Counted from the stretch's first letter, positions 37,629 through 51,208 are shown. The stretch: 64,000 nt of DNA from Apostichopus japonicus (GCF_037975245.1 NC_092577.1:12371013-12435012); one strand, 5' to 3'. Notes: generated by a model not told the origin, from the letters alone. Translations and numbers: made by a program.

Positions 37629-39590
37629 AGTAATGTAGTAGCTGCCGCGTCAGTATGCTGGTAAACTATTTTATTACTGTTACTAGCCTAGCCTAGGCCT
37701 AATTTAGAAGTGAAACTATACATAAGGCTGATCTAGGTTCCCCCTCCCCCACCTTAGTTCCCATTTTGTGTATCTGTTTTGTATCTATTTGAGACTTGCA
37801 CACACTCACCTGTCCGTGAAGAAGGTTTCAATCAAATGGATTTACCAAACGATTGGAGAAAAGTTAAGATACCGTCTGAATCTCGCATGCAGTATAAAAT
37901 AACCGCCGCCGCAGTGTGTCGGCTACGTGTTGTGCCAGCGCCGACCATGCACTCCGTGTTATACGGCTAGGGAGTAGTCTTCGTTACCCAGCCGCCGCGC
38001 ATTTTCACCTTTCGGACTCGTAGTTCAACGTGTAACAGCTTTGCAGTAAATACTGTGCCACCTGTAACACATATTACCGTGTTGCGAACACAGCACAGTA
38101 GTTACTGATGCACGGTGGTGGAACATGAACAGAAGTTACTGTACTAGCTATGAGTATCGGGTGCCAACTTTTACCAGAAACGTTTTTTGAAAACATATAC
38201 TGACGAAGGCCAACTTTCTTCAGTTGCCACTTTGACGTGCCAGCTTAGAGATAATGAACTAATCAATTGTATTATTTTCCTGTATTTTTTGGTAAATTAT
38301 TATCCGTGTAATACTATGTTTTATAAAGTTTAAGTTTGGTAAAAATGATCTTATCATCACATATCATACTCCTTAATTATGCCTTCTGGTTTAAGAATTT
38401 GAGTTTGGTAAATATTCTATCATTCCAACGCAAAGCATCACAATATGTTATTAATAATATAAACGAAGCGTGTTTCTTGATATGACATTGAGACACGGTA
38501 GTTATACGCTGTGATTTATTTATTATCTTCGTCTTGTTACTACTAAACAGACAGCATATTACACACAAGCATTTCTTCTTTATATATAAAGCAGTCATCA
38601 TAAGAGCATGTCTTCGTTAAGGTAGTTAACCTTATCACAAATGTATAAACTATACGGAGAAAATCAACCAAAGGCAAATAAGAAAAGAAAAACAAAGACA
38701 ATCAATTTTGATAATACCAAAGAAACCGAGATGAAAATATCAGCGTATGCGTTGTCAATGACAAAAAAAGAACCTCGTACAGCCAGTGAAAGTTGCAGAA
38801 GACTTTTGTAACTAAAGCTGTTGTTTGAAACGTCTTTGTGTTCATGGCAATCCACAGGAAGAAGATGAAAATAACGAGGGCTCAAAGTAGTTGAGGTAAA
38901 GGAATATCTTACAAAGTTAAAGTAACAGCATTGGAAAACATGTTATCAAAAGAAATCTTTGTCAAAGTGAAAGGTAGGATGATTATAAAATTAAGTAGGC
39001 TTTAGATAACAGTAACCAATTCTAATTTCCAACAAAGAGTCAAACAAACATCTCTTTGCAGCTCAGTCTAATTTCTTTAGTGTGGATAATGGGGATACAT
39101 GCCAGGTTGTAGTTATTATGGATCCAGTTGAAAAGAAAGTACAGTTTTTTAAAACAATTTCATAGTTGTTCCTTGCTTAATTTCTCAAATGTCACATAAT
39201 TTTTTTCAAACAAAAACCTTCTATCGTATGACAGCTTAAACATTGTTCTTTGAAAAATCATATGATATTTTGAAGATATATCATTTATGGCCAGAATGTG
39301 GAATTTGAGGATTTGTAAGTTTAAAATAACTAGAACGTGTATTTAACCAGCCGAATGGTTAGAAATAGTTTCTTGTTTTGTTTTAAAGGGTAATTTCGGT
39401 ATGTTAAATCAAATTCAATTGGAAATAATATTGAACATTTAATAATTTCTATGTCTACTTGTAAGGAGTTTAGATAATTCATAGATCAGTGAATGTATCT
39501 TATTAAGCTGAAATTAAAGAGAAACAAATGATAAACGGTCTGTTCATTCAGCCATTTGATTGCACAACTAAGGCGATGTAAACGCTTAAT
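37629..39590. other. Downstream flank of the cupin gene, no gene recognised
   Basis: Contains a short CpG-rich island-like stretch near 37,900-38,010 and otherwise AT-rich sequence without supported exons. Confidence 0.4.
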
Positions 39591-39593
39591 TTC

Positions 39594-39599
39594 TTTATT
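39594..39599 (-). terminator. Poly(A) signal of the cupin gene
   Basis: Plus-strand TTTATT is AATAAA on the minus strand, about 55 nt past the stop codon at 39653. It is the first canonical signal downstream and implies a short 3' UTR. Confidence 0.6.
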
Positions 39600-39652
39600 A
39601 AGTCCGTTTTGTCCGTGCAAAAAAACATCAAAAAATGTCAATCTTTGGCTGC

Positions 39653-40954
39653 TCACAAGTTTGTTTTCTTGCCTGCCATAAATTCTTCATACTCTTTCAT
39701 CACTTTATCGTACATTTCTTTGAAATGGAAATCTGACTTTGGCGTAAATACATCAACTGTATGAGATTTTGAATCGAGGTAGTCGAAGAATGGCCAATGT
39801 ATGTCGTCTTTATCTCCATACTGATAACACTGAATAGTCGCACAGAAGTCATTTGTTTTGTTCCGAAGCTTGTGCGTTTGGTACCAGTTTGGGGCAATCC
39901 ACGTAACATCATCTTTTTTGACGTCAAATTCCTTAAGTGGCTTTGCCATTTCATCGGTTGTATTTTTGTTGTAAATTGAAATAGTTAAGCCTCCGTGTAA
40001 AACACGAATCACCGCGCATGAGTTGCCATGGCCATGTATCGGGCTCCCGCATTTCTTTGGCCAGATTTCTAAAACATATGGGATACCTGGCGAATTTCCG
40101 AAGTTCTTACCGAGGGTGATGCGGAGATAAATTTGGTCATGACTACCAAATTCATCCTTCTTTTTCTCCAAGGTTTTATGAAGTAGACCGTTTTCGTCTT
40201 CGATGCTGTGCCTAATTGCGTCCGTCAACGTGTACTCTTTCTCCCCATAATCCAGACTCATGTCGTCACCCTTGACATTATCATACAAATCTTGACAGGC
40301 TTCAGGAAGGCTGCTTGAATAGGTAATTTCACCTAGGTCAATGTCCATCATGTTTGACAACGAACTGTCTCGAACAAATGGTGGTCGATTACACATTAAA
40401 GGATACGGGCTAAACATTATCTTCTTCTCAACATCGACCAGTGTATCGGATGGCTCAGTTGACCCCTTTAACAGCTTGTTCATCTTGGACCTCCAAGAAG
40501 ACCGATGGGATACCAAAGGATTGGAGTTGAACAGTTTAACAACTCGTCTCTTTGCTGGGTCAAAATATTTTACTCTGTCGCTTTTATCTGTAAAAGTGTA
40601 TTTTAACAGTGTAGTTTCCTCCATACAATAGCCTTTCCCATATTTTACTGTCATATTATCACTATCGTAACTGTACCAGTATGTCACAATCTTCAATGGC
40701 TCATACCCAGTATGGTTCGTGCTAGAGACAAGGGGGCGCTGCTGTGTGCAAAATGACGCTCCATGTTCATCTACTTCTAACAGAATGGTGGTTTCAGCAT
40801 TTTCATCACCTTCCTTGTTACAAACTGCGATGTAGAATGGTTTATCTCGTTTGATGTTAAACAGTAACGTACCCTTGCCAAGAACAGGGAATGTTTTTTC
40901 CCATACTGGACTTCCATACCGGGTGGCTTTGTCACAAGTGTGTTGACGAGCCAT
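39653..40954 (-). CDS. Cysteine-dioxygenase-like cupin protein with extra N-terminal domain
   Basis: An uninterrupted 433-codon frame, the only long one of normal composition in the window. The start ATG (40952-40954) lies 7 nt after a minus-strand acceptor (TTCCATTATAG, exon edge 40961), so a 5' UTR exon is expected upstream. Residues about 270-400 look like the cysteine dioxygenase cupin: EIWPKKCGSPIHGHGNSCAV gives His307-x-His309 with Cys313, and His361 (WYQTHKLRN) can be the third iron ligand. IQCYQYG supplies tyrosines 377 and 379 near where the Cys-Tyr crosslink partner sits in CDO. CDO-type enzymes use Fe(II) and O2 on a thiol in the cytosol. Animal CDO is about 200 aa; this one has some 260 extra residues. 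Residues 25-125 form a separate beta-rich region (YWYSYDSDNMTVKYGKG) that faintly recalls the farnesoic-acid-methyltransferase-like (Methyltransf_FA) fold. No signal peptide or membrane span. Substrate is unknown; it may be another thiol dioxygenase. Confidence 0.85.
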   Translation of the reverse strand: MARQHTCDKATRYGSPVWEKTFPVLGKGTLLFNIKRDKPFYIAVCNKEGDENAETTILLEVDEHGASFCTQQRPLVSSTNHTGYEPLKIVTYWYSYDSDNMTVKYGKGYCMEETTLLKYTFTDKSDRVKYFDPAKRRVVKLFNSNPLVSHRSSWRSKMNKLLKGSTEPSDTLVDVEKKIMFSPYPLMCNRPPFVRDSSLSNMMDIDLGEITYSSSLPEACQDLYDNVKGDDMSLDYGEKEYTLTDAIRHSIEDENGLLHKTLEKKKDEFGSHDQIYLRITLGKNFGNSPGIPYVLEIWPKKCGSPIHGHGNSCAVIRVLHGGLTISIYNKNTTDEMAKPLKEFDVKKDDVTWIAPNWYQTHKLRNKTNDFCATIQCYQYGDKDDIHWPFFDYLDSKSHTVDVFTPKSDFHFKEMYDKVMKEYEEFMAGKKTNL

Positions 40955-40961
40955 TCTTTAT

Positions 40962-41394
40962 CTATAATGGAAAATAGAGTTACTTAGAACCATATGAAGA
41001 TAAACTTTTGAATAAGGAAGGAAAATGCGACAACCAAACATGAAGCACACGCTAAGAGTCAAATTGTTAGTCTCATTTTTTGACGAGTTTTGACGATTTT
41101 GATAGACTAATTGTTTTGACTGAAAATGTAAAGGTATAGACATTATTTGCCTATCAGAAGAAGAAAAAACTGACAGAATTGACCCTGAATTATTTCCCGC
41201 ATTCTTTACTGTTTTCGCCAAGAATGTTTCTAGCCGGTTTTGGTTGGGTGGAATTCATTGTCGATAAATTCTTGTAGCCCGTTCTTTGAAAGGGAAATTC
41301 CGGTACAGCACATTTGTGCTGAAACAGTTTCATGAATCAGGCTTGATGCCTAGGTGCTTAGATTTATTTGTTAATTGGTGCAGTATACATTCCT
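40962..41394 (-). other. Upstream region of the cupin gene
   Basis: Begins with the splice acceptor and should hold the intron and 5' UTR exon. No TATA box or donor can be placed with confidence. Confidence 0.35.
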
Positions 41395-42081
41395 AATGAG
41401 TCATCTACACAACATGGCTTTAGTATGTTTGACGATATTATCAAAGACTGCATTGTAGTAAGATCTTGAAATTCAAGAACAGGGCTGATCATTGATTTCG
41501 TTGACCTGGATAAATTTGCTTCAATTGCAGCTGGGTTAGATACATTCTACAATGGAATGAACTCCAGGGATGAGCTACATGCATTAGAAACCTTCACACA
41601 AAGTGTTAACTTAGATAAAGCTAGCTAATACAACGGTCGTCGACTTGTTGACCTGTGCCGGAGCCTAGATGTTCATATTGTAAACTGAAGGTTTGAGAGT
41701 GATCGGTGCGTAGGTAACTTTACTTTTGCAGAGAAGAGCACCGTTGATTAAATCATAGTGTCTCCTAATATCTTTCCGAAACATCGTCCATTTTGAATTT
41801 GACATGTTCGATAAGGTTAAGTCGTATAATCACACTCCTATATGTGTTGAAATTAAAGGCGATTCAAAAGAGCCGGCATCATGTACGATACCTGAGCCAA
41901 TATCTTTTTTTGAAGGTGAATGTGGCAGTAGTACAACTAAAATTTGGAAGAATGGTCAAAGACATGATTTCTAAAATCTCTTTGAAATGGATGAAGCTGA
42001 CCATCGTGCATCGGGATTTGATAAAAGGTACCAACATTTCTCAAGAACAAATAGATTATTTGTCTACTAATGTGAAGCGAC
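41395..42081 (+). pseudogene. LINE endonuclease-domain remnant (5' piece)
   Basis: Translation with scattered stops reads as the end of an apurinic-type endonuclease: LIIDFVDLDKF, then NGRRLVDLCRSLDVHIVN, then CVGNFTFAEKSTVD and IIVSPN. This is the conserved NGR/GNFTF/VDY-I-S order of LINE endonucleases. Several in-frame stops and small shifts show it is dead. It continues at 44851 after a transposon insertion. Confidence 0.75.
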
Positions 42082-44850
42082 CACTGGCGGATCCAAGGGG
42101 GGGGGGCCAAGGGGGCCATGGCCCCCCCAAAGGTGAGCCAAAAAGTGTTTCCGAACATCCGCTAAATCATATGATTGGAAATTAAAAAAATCGAGAGGAA
42201 CAGCAGTGGTAGACTAGTCTAAACCTTTTTGTTTTCTGGTTTAAAATTAAATGCAGAGCTCCCAACTGACCCGCAATTCGCGGGAATTAGACCCGCATTC
42301 TTACACCCAAACCCGCTGACCCGCACAAGCGTCCGAAAAAACCGCATTGTAATTGTCAAGTATACATAAAAAAAATTGCATAAATTTTTGACTTAGCAAC
42401 CATCATTCCTTAGCATTTAGCATAATAGAGTATAAAACCTCCTTTACAGCATCATTTGAACCTCAAATTAACCTATATTTCTTTTCATTGGGGCGAGCAG
42501 CGAACATTTTCATGCCACGGGAATGAATGAATTATCACCTACTATTCAATTTATTGATGTTACTGACAAAAAAATGCATATTTCTCAGAAAATTTTGGGT
42601 GACAAAAGCCTTTCTAAGTGCCACCATTTTACATGTAGGCATCACCAGGATTCCAAAAAAAAAATCAAAAGGGGAGGGGGACACCCCCTCCCCCTTATAC
42701 CCCTCCCCCAGGACGGCGATTCGTGGCATGGACCAGCATTTGCCTTCTCAAGAGTTGGGAGCTATGTAAATGTATATGAGCATGAGGATTTACAGTTTAA
42801 CACCATTTTGCAGTTACAGGCTGGTTGTAAGAAATTTATAACCTACGAGAAATAAAATTTCTTGAGAAAGATGATCCCAACTTTGTTTTATAAATATTTT
42901 AGAAAATTACACCTGGGAAACATTTTTTTAGAAGAAAATTAAAATCACCATTGTACACTTTTGTCGCACCAAATTGCATCTGACGCAATAGAAAATTTTC
43001 CAAAGGGGAGGGGGACACCCCCTCCCCTTAGACCCCTCCCCCATATCACTCTAATGCCACTTTGGCCCCTCCCAAAAAAAGGCCCTGGATCCGCCAGTGC
43101 ATACATTTAGAAAATGTTGTACAAAGATTAAAATTTTACTTGATGTTCATGTCAAATAAGAACACTAAAACATTTAAGTAAAATTTACTTGAATTTACTT
43201 AACTGCTGTTTTGTTAAGTTTTACATGATCAGCATGTAACGCAACTACAAAGTTATTATGTAAAATTTTGCCAGCGATTTCAACATAGCACCCGTTCATA
43301 AGTGTTTCATACGTTAATTATTAAAAGCAGCTTGATTCCTTGTTTTTTAAGTAGATCACAACAGAAAAGCACATATAAGAGACAACAAAGAGGAATGACA
43401 ACACAAATAATCCAGAATATTTGATGAATTCAACCTTTCATTTCAACACTTAAGAGGGTTTCCCGTACATCTACAATCATGCATGAATAGTGAACTACAG
43501 TCATGATATTTTAACTTTTGTGTCCAGTTATGGATGGCAAGGTATCAAGGTATTATCTCTTAAAGCTGCATGCTTACGAAAATTTAAAGAATTTCCTTTT
43601 TTAGTTTCTAAGATGCATGTACAATACAGCATTGGTCGCGACTTAGGAATTTTCACCCAACTCCCTTAACATGTAAAAATAGTTGAAAGCTCCCAAAAAT
43701 TAACATAATCAACTGTCTGATTGCAAAATTTGGCAAAGATTCAACTCTACGCGCAGCATTAACTAAAATCTCTTGCATGGATACGTAAATGATCTGTTCA
43801 TGGTTACTCTAGTTTCAATAACAAAAAATCATATTACAAGAAACATGATAGTCGTTCTATGTAATATGAGCTTTGCAACTTAAAAATGCTGGTATATAAA
43901 GAGCATTCTAGTACTTTTCCAACAAGTAAAGCTTACTATCAGCGCTTTGATATGGTTATGATATAATAATATAAAGCACAATGGATCAATACTTATACAC
44001 TGGCGGATCCAAGGGGGGGCATGCCCCCCCCCAAAGGTGAGCCAAAAAGTGTTTCCGAACATCCGCTAAATCATATGATTGGAAATTAAAAAAATCGAGA
44101 GGAATAGCAGTGATAGACTAGTCTAAACCTTTTTGTTTTCTGGTTTAAAATCAAGGGCGTAGGAACCGGGGGGCTGGGGGCGCCAGCCCCCCCCCAGTGA
44201 AAAATATGGGGGGCGGAAGTATCATTCCGCCCCCCCCCCCCCGCTCCGCAAGTCAGAAAACCCCTTTTTCATTTCCAAATGAGAAAAAAAATCTCATTTG
44301 GAGCACCAAATTGCATTTAAGGCCAGGTGAAAATGCAAAATTCTTTACAAAATGGAGTGAGAGTTGAAGTGTGCTATATTGCACCAAATTGCATCTGAGG
44401 CCACCTGGAAATGCAAAAAAATTCCAAAGGGGACACCCCCTCCCCTTATACCCCTCCCCCAGGACGGCGATTCGTGGCATGGACCAGCATTTGCCTTCTC
44501 AAGAGTTGGGAGCTATGTAAATGTATATGAGCATGAGGATTTACAGTTTAACACCATTTTGCAGTTACAGGCTGGTTGTAAGAAATTTATAACCTATGAG
44601 AAATAAAATTTCTTGAGAAAGATGATCCCAACTTTGTTTTATAAATATTTTAGAAAATTACACCTGGGAAACATTTTTTTAGAAGAAAATTAAAATCACC
44701 ATTGTACACTTTTATCGCACCAAATTGCATCTGACGCAATAGAAAATTTTCCAAAGGGGAGGGGGACACCCCCTCCCCTTAGACCCCTCCCCCATATCAC
44801 TCTAATGCCACTTTGGCCCCTCCCAAACAAAGGCCCTGGATCCGCCAGTG
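42082..44850. mobile_element. Composite hAT-like insertion in the LINE
   Basis: The outer ends are CACTGGCGGATCC (42082) and GGATCCGCCAGTG (44850), flanked by GAAGCGAC and GAAGTGAC (7 of 8 alike). Inside are two complete related elements, 42082-43099 and 43998-44850. Each has both terminal repeats, separated by 898 bp of unrelated DNA. Neither inner end shows its own target duplication. Confidence 0.8.
43100..43997. other. DNA enclosed between the two hAT-like ends
   Basis: AT-rich unique sequence without a coding frame or recognised repeat, apparently carried within the composite. Confidence 0.55.
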
Positions 44851-46147
44851 GAAGTGACTATTCCACGACATCACAGAGAGTTTGATGGAGAAGCGATCGA
44901 ATAGGAATGACTGCAAGTTAGCCAGGACAAAGAACATTAAATCTAAACTTGCACACTAACTTAGCAAATGCGATAGATCTAGACAAGAGCTCCGAGTTCT
45001 CTGCCAGCAGTACAAGAAAAAGTTGAAGAAAGCAAAACCTGATTATGTTACTAATTTACATATAGAAATGAGAAAAATGAAAAAATCAGAACCAAAGAAA
45101 TATTAGGATATAATTAAGAAGGCCAGCTCGTGGCAGAAATGTATCTCCCATATTTATATAGAGGAATTTAATATTCATCTGATGAATCTCACTTAAATTG
45201 AGCATGTGCATTTTAATGTATCTCCAGGTTTAAGTACCGTGACCTCTACTGCTGTTGAGGATTTGAATGTTCATATAACATAAAGGAGCAGTTACTGCAC
45301 AAATTAGAAAACTTACAATCTCCTCGGGTTAATAAAATTAGAAATGAATATTAAAACATAGCCCAGTTACTGTTATCCAGTTCATGACTTAACTGCTATA
45401 TGTTTTACTGGCCTCTGGCACAGTACCCATGGATTGGACGATTGGATTATTCAAGCCACTATTTAAAGGAAAACGTACTCCTAATAAAGTAATGAGGTTG
45501 TAATTTATCGGGTATTAACCTTTTAGGCCGCATGGGGAAATTATTTAACGCTATGTTAATCGAGCGTATGTGGAATTATTTAGATGGTACTGAGACCTTA
45601 GGGGATGAGAAAAGGAGTTTCAGGGCTAATCATTCCATATCAGACCAAAGTTTTGTAGTTTTCAGTCATTGATATCTATTTGAGTAAAAGAAACGTGTCT
45701 TTTGTGCCTTTATCGACTACAAGAAAGCGCTTGTTTAGATAAATAGGTCTTTCCTGTGGTCTAAGTTAATCGCAAGTAACAATAATGACAGGGTTATTAA
45801 TAGGATACAGTCCTTGTATATGAATACAAAATTGTTTGTTGTAAATATGGGACAAATATCTGAATTATTTGACTGTAATTTGGGAGTTAGACATGGGGAA
45901 AATCTCCCAGTCCTATTTGCCGTCTTTGTAAATGAATTCGAAAAGTTTATTAGCCGTCATTTATAAGGGACTAAATAATTTAAGCGGCTCTTTTGAGGAA
46001 CATATTATTGATGATGACGTAGAGGTCTTTTTCAGGCTTTCTACTTTGTTGTACGCGGATGACACTGTAGCCTTCGCTAAGAGTGAGAATGACTTACAAT
46101 TAGCGTGTCAAATCATACTGTGCCTCTTAGAATCTGACCATTATTAA
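44851..46147 (+). pseudogene. LINE reverse-transcriptase remnant (3' piece)
   Basis: After the interrupting element the same LINE resumes: LHIEMRKMKKSEPKKY in the linker, then IGLFKPLFKGKRTPNK and INLLGRMGKLFNAMLIERMW. LGVRHGENLPVLFAVFVNEF (motif B region) and LLYADDTVAFAKSENDLQ (catalytic YADD motif C) follow. Frameshifts and stops interrupt it throughout. It ends at 46147 where a purine-rich repeat begins. Confidence 0.8.
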
Positions 46148-46148
46148 C

Positions 46149-46487
46149 AGGTGCGTATCCAGGGGGGCGTTGTGGGCGCGCCCCCCGGGTAAGAAAAAGA
46201 GGAGAGAAAAAAAGAGAGAAGAAAAAAGGGAAAAAAGAGGGGGGAAAAGAGGAGGAAGGAGAGAAAGGAAGGGAAAAGAAAAAGAAGAAGGAGAAAAAGG
46301 AGGGAACAGAAGAAAAACGCAAAGACACCCGGAAGAGAAAGAGGAACGGTGACATAATTACAGCGCTGATCCCTATTATATACACAGGGTAGCCAGTGAC
46401 GGATCGAGGATTTCGGAAGGGGCGTGCGCCTCAGCCTACCCCTTACACCGACAACTCCATTTTTGACGTTTCCATTTTCCTCTCTCA

Positions 46488-46490
<3 letters not shown>
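46149..46490 (+). repeat. Purine-rich repeat beginning CAGGTGCGTATCCAGG, copy 1
   Basis: A GC-rich head (GGGGCGTTGTGGGCGCG) is followed by a GA-rich stretch (GGAGAGAAAAAAAGAG-type) and CCAGTGACGGATCGA. It is the same series of blocks as 49711-50052 and likewise runs into a TA microsatellite. Confidence 0.7.
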
Positions 46491-46685
<195 letters not shown>

Positions 46686-46887
46686 ATGACGCGTGTGTGT
46701 GTATGGACGCCTAATAAAATTGTAATATTGTGCTATGAAACCAACTGTGGCTGGTCTTGAACTCGACCGAGTCGTCGGGGAACATGACGCATTTCGGTAT
46801 TAGCCAAGGATCTATATGCGAACTGCACTAGACATATGTTCTTCGATGCAACACTGACATCCAGAGATAAAATGTTATACAACGCGA

Positions 46888-47281
46888 CAGTGGCGGAGCG
46901 TCCATACAGTCAGAGGGGGCGGATGCCCCCCACCCCCCCCCCCCCCCCCCCCGACGGACTGAATGGACTGCTGGCGCCCTTTTCAGCTTTTTACCACTTT
47001 TCACTTATTCGCGATTATTGACTTTTTTAATGCGCTCTTATTTGTATTTGCGTGTAATTTTCTGACAAAATGGCGATGACACCTATCTATTCTTCGTTTA
47101 TCTGCAAATTAGCAAGGCCCTGAAAGGGTTATTTCCGGCGATCTAGGGAGTATCTTTACTCAAAAAAATTCTGTACGCTCCGCGCCAACCTGTGGTGGCG
47201 CTCCGCTTAGATAGTGTCGAAAGCGCCCCTACAGACCATTATCGCCCCCCCCCCGTGACCAATACCCCTAGCCCCCAACTG
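46888..47281 (+). mobile_element. hAT-like MITE, relative of the inner nest element
   Basis: Starts CAGTGGCGGAGCGTCC. The right terminal repeat is worn. Flanks CAACGCGA (46880-46887) and CAACTCGA (47282-47289) agree at 7 of 8 bases. Carries the shared core module. Confidence 0.8.
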
Positions 47282-47452
47282 CAACTCGAACTGAATGTTA
47301 ATTGTTACCCCACCCCTAGTACCGTAATTCATACCATGAATCTAAAAAATAAATGCCGCATGCGATTTGAGAATTGAGCACATTTCCTGTGAATATCATG
47401 TAGTGGATCCAAAGGCGTATCATTGCCGGGGAGGGGGGGGGGGTGGCGGACG

Positions 47453-48309
47453 CACCCATCGCTTCTTGAGATTGTTCCCATCTGCATGAAAACGCGCGCC
47501 CCACAACCCTACGCCGACCCCTCTTATCGCTTCCCGATGAGTTACGAAACCAGACCCATCGTATACAAAAGTCTACTTGGATTATTTCTCCCCTGATATT
47601 TTTCTGCAGACGCCCATGCATTTCCCCAAACTAAATTTCTAAGCCATGAGATCTCAAACTTAAGGAAGTTTGAGAGCATCATTGGGTCTGGGAAGTGTTA
47701 TTTCCGGCGATCTGGGAGGTATATTTGCCAAAAATTTCTTCTTCGCTATACGCGCAAACCCATGGTCGCGCTCCGCTTAGATAGTTTCAGAGAACAGACA
47801 CGCGTCCCCATCATTATCCAAGACTGATCTGCGCCCATGCACCAATAAATTAACTGTGTCTGAATTTTCGAAATTTCCTTGACCAGCATTCCTAAACATT
47901 CTTCCCTCTTCTCACCAGGATCTGCGCCCATGGTTTGGGGGCTGTTCATTCTGGAACGCCATTTTCATGCTCACTGATATGATGTGATATCTGCTGTTTG
48001 CTTTACAAATTCGAATAATTCGAATATTGTTAGATGTCCATTCAGTACAGTGTCCTTGGGATTTTTTGGGATTTTACGGGGCCTGATCTTAGGAAATCGG
48101 GAGTGGTCACACTCCATTTAGGTAAGTGCACGACCTCAAGTCGTCACTTATACACAACCCGATCACTAGTCTTGTTATCGATGAAGTGGTGTGTTGCCGG
48201 ATTTTGTCAAAGTCTTGGTACTATGCGGGCGAAGGTCGAGAGGGGTGGGGCGTATGGGTTGTGGGGCGCGCGTTTTCATGCAGATGAGAACAATCTCAAG
48301 AAGTGACGG

Positions 48310-48312
<3 letters not shown>
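47453..48312. mobile_element. TIR element with about 75-bp ends
   Basis: The left end CACCCATCGCTTCTTGAGAT and the right end ATCTCAAGAAGTGACGGGTG extend as inverted repeats through AAAACGCGCGCCCCACAACC. Inside lie a core module (47700-47790) and an ORF-like stretch. A rearranged copy is at 52303-53220. Confidence 0.75.

Positions 48313-48358
<46 letters not shown>
48313..48358. repeat. TA microsatellite
   Basis: (TA)n directly abutting the TIR element end; the related copy at 52303 also abuts a TA run. Confidence 0.9.
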
Positions 48359-48359
<1 letters not shown>

Positions 48360-49643
48360 GGAGCAGATTAAAAGCATTTCAACAGTCCGCAAAATTCGTG
48401 TCCTTTGACAGAAAATAAAAACCGTTTTCTGCCACTGCATAAGTGAACGCAATTTGTATAAGATGTTTTTCTATTTGGTATGTTGAAAGCTATAAGTAAT
48501 GGTTTGAATAATTACATTCTGCTTACGTAAAAATGATTTTAATATTTGTTGATAAGAATAACTATATTTTAAGTAAACTTTAAACTAAATGAGCGTCACA
48601 TCTTATTGGAAGCAGAAAAGTGAGAGTTTGGACCTTCATGATGACGTTAAGAAATTCCTTAGACACTTCAGGAGCAAATAAGGGACCACAGCATGCCTTA
48701 TTAAATTTTAAAGTTTAGTAGCGCGTTGCAACATATATTAATCTTACATATAATATGTTTTATTTGATTAGCACTGTCAATAATTTGATGAGCAACGTTA
48801 CTTTTTTTTCTTTATGTTGTCATATTTTGCTAATTATTTTATTTTACTCAATGCAAGATGACAGAAAGCGATGCAATTATGACATTATACAATAAGCAGT
48901 TTAATACTTGTAACGAAAATTGCTAAAATCAATGTGTGATCTAGCAACATATGTAGCGCTAGCAATACTTTATTGAAATTTGATTGTAACACAAGCTGAA
49001 CATATTATTTAAAAGTATTGTGTTCATCGTATTGTAAATTTCAAGCGAGACAAAATGGACATTTCTTTCGCTTTCAATTTATGTATCAGTTACTGAAAAA
49101 GTTAACTTACCAATGTTCCTATTATGCGACGAACTCCTGACACGATGCAGAACAAAGTGTTTCAACAATGAACCAAGTTGATATAGATATGCAAAACTAA
49201 GGTTTCTTGAAAGATTGAAAACTATGAACCGCATTCGTCCAGTGCAAAATTAGTTATGCTTTTAAAGTGTTACCGAGCGAACTTTATATACTAATACAAT
49301 ACACGTGATAGTGTGTAAAGAATGTTTGATTTCAACATATGAGGCGCATGTGTACCACATGGCAATAACGTGATAGAAATTAAAGCGAATTTACAGTATC
49401 CAACATCAATAACATTGCCTTGCCTTTGGGTCCATGATATTGTTAAGATCATATGTTGGACATTACAGCTGGGCTTAGGTGATCGAACAGACGTAAATGT
49501 ATGTAATAGATTCCGCAAACTATTCAGTTACTACGTTTGTTGAATACTGATTTCGTTTATTTTTAATCAAACAGCATGAATATTCAGATGCTATTTTCAA
49601 TGGATTGTTTTTGTTATTCAAAGTCTTATACATATCCTTATTA

Positions 49644-49645
<2 letters not shown>
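48359..49645. other. No gene recognised
   Basis: Very AT-rich, no supported exon, repeat or transposon end. Confidence 0.45.

Positions 49646-49702
<57 letters not shown>
49646..49702. repeat. TA microsatellite
   Basis: Uninterrupted (TA)n just before the second purine-rich repeat. Confidence 0.95.
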
Positions 49703-49706
<4 letters not shown>

Positions 49707-49710
49707 TATA

Positions 49711-50415
<705 letters not shown>

Positions 50416-50877
50416 ATCAAACATGATGCTAACCAACTCGAAATCATTTGTGATTCCTAAAGCCGTATCTCGAAAGAGATACTTTGAACAGACTTTATGT
50501 TAATGCAATGGAGGTAAACGACAAAGGCAAATGAATATATATATATAAATGAAAATCGTAATGAGTTTTAGTTATTATCCACTGGAACAATTTATGGTTG
50601 ATACATTTTGATTTGTTAAAACTCTCAAAACGTCTGCCACGTTTTCGTGTGTTGTATTTTTTTTGTATTTATGTCACATCCCACAGTGCAGGCTTATACA
50701 TTGAAGACAGCGGTGAGATTCGAACTGGTATCAACGAATTATGTATGCAATGTGTCTTTTAAATGGGCGCAATTCTATGTTCCTTTCATTGGGCTAATAA
50801 TATACCAGTAAGTTTCGGTATACTCTGTTTGGCTGACAGTCCTGGTAAAGTGTATGTTTATTTATGATTAAACTTCT
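50416..50877. other. No gene recognised
   Basis: Contains a short stray copy of the SINE tail (TATATAAATGAAAATCGTAA) at about 50535 and otherwise unplaced sequence. Confidence 0.4.
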
Positions 50878-51100
<223 letters not shown>

Positions 51101-51129
51101 CTACATCTATATAGATATATCTATATCTA

Positions 51130-51131
51130 TC

Positions 51132-51162
<31 letters not shown>

Positions 51163-51167
51163 TAATA

Positions 51168-51206
<39 letters not shown>
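51130..51206. repeat. TA microsatellite
   Basis: (TA)n with TATC interruptions, forming the tail of the next minus-strand SINE. Confidence 0.9.

Positions 51207-51208
<2 letters not shown>

Noticed and set aside
48034-48306. 90-codon frame beginning MSIQYSVLG, repeated at 52.3-52.6 kb
   Set aside because: It lies within a TIR element, ends inside the terminal repeat and matches no domain; the two copies do not show coding-type conservation that I can judge by eye.
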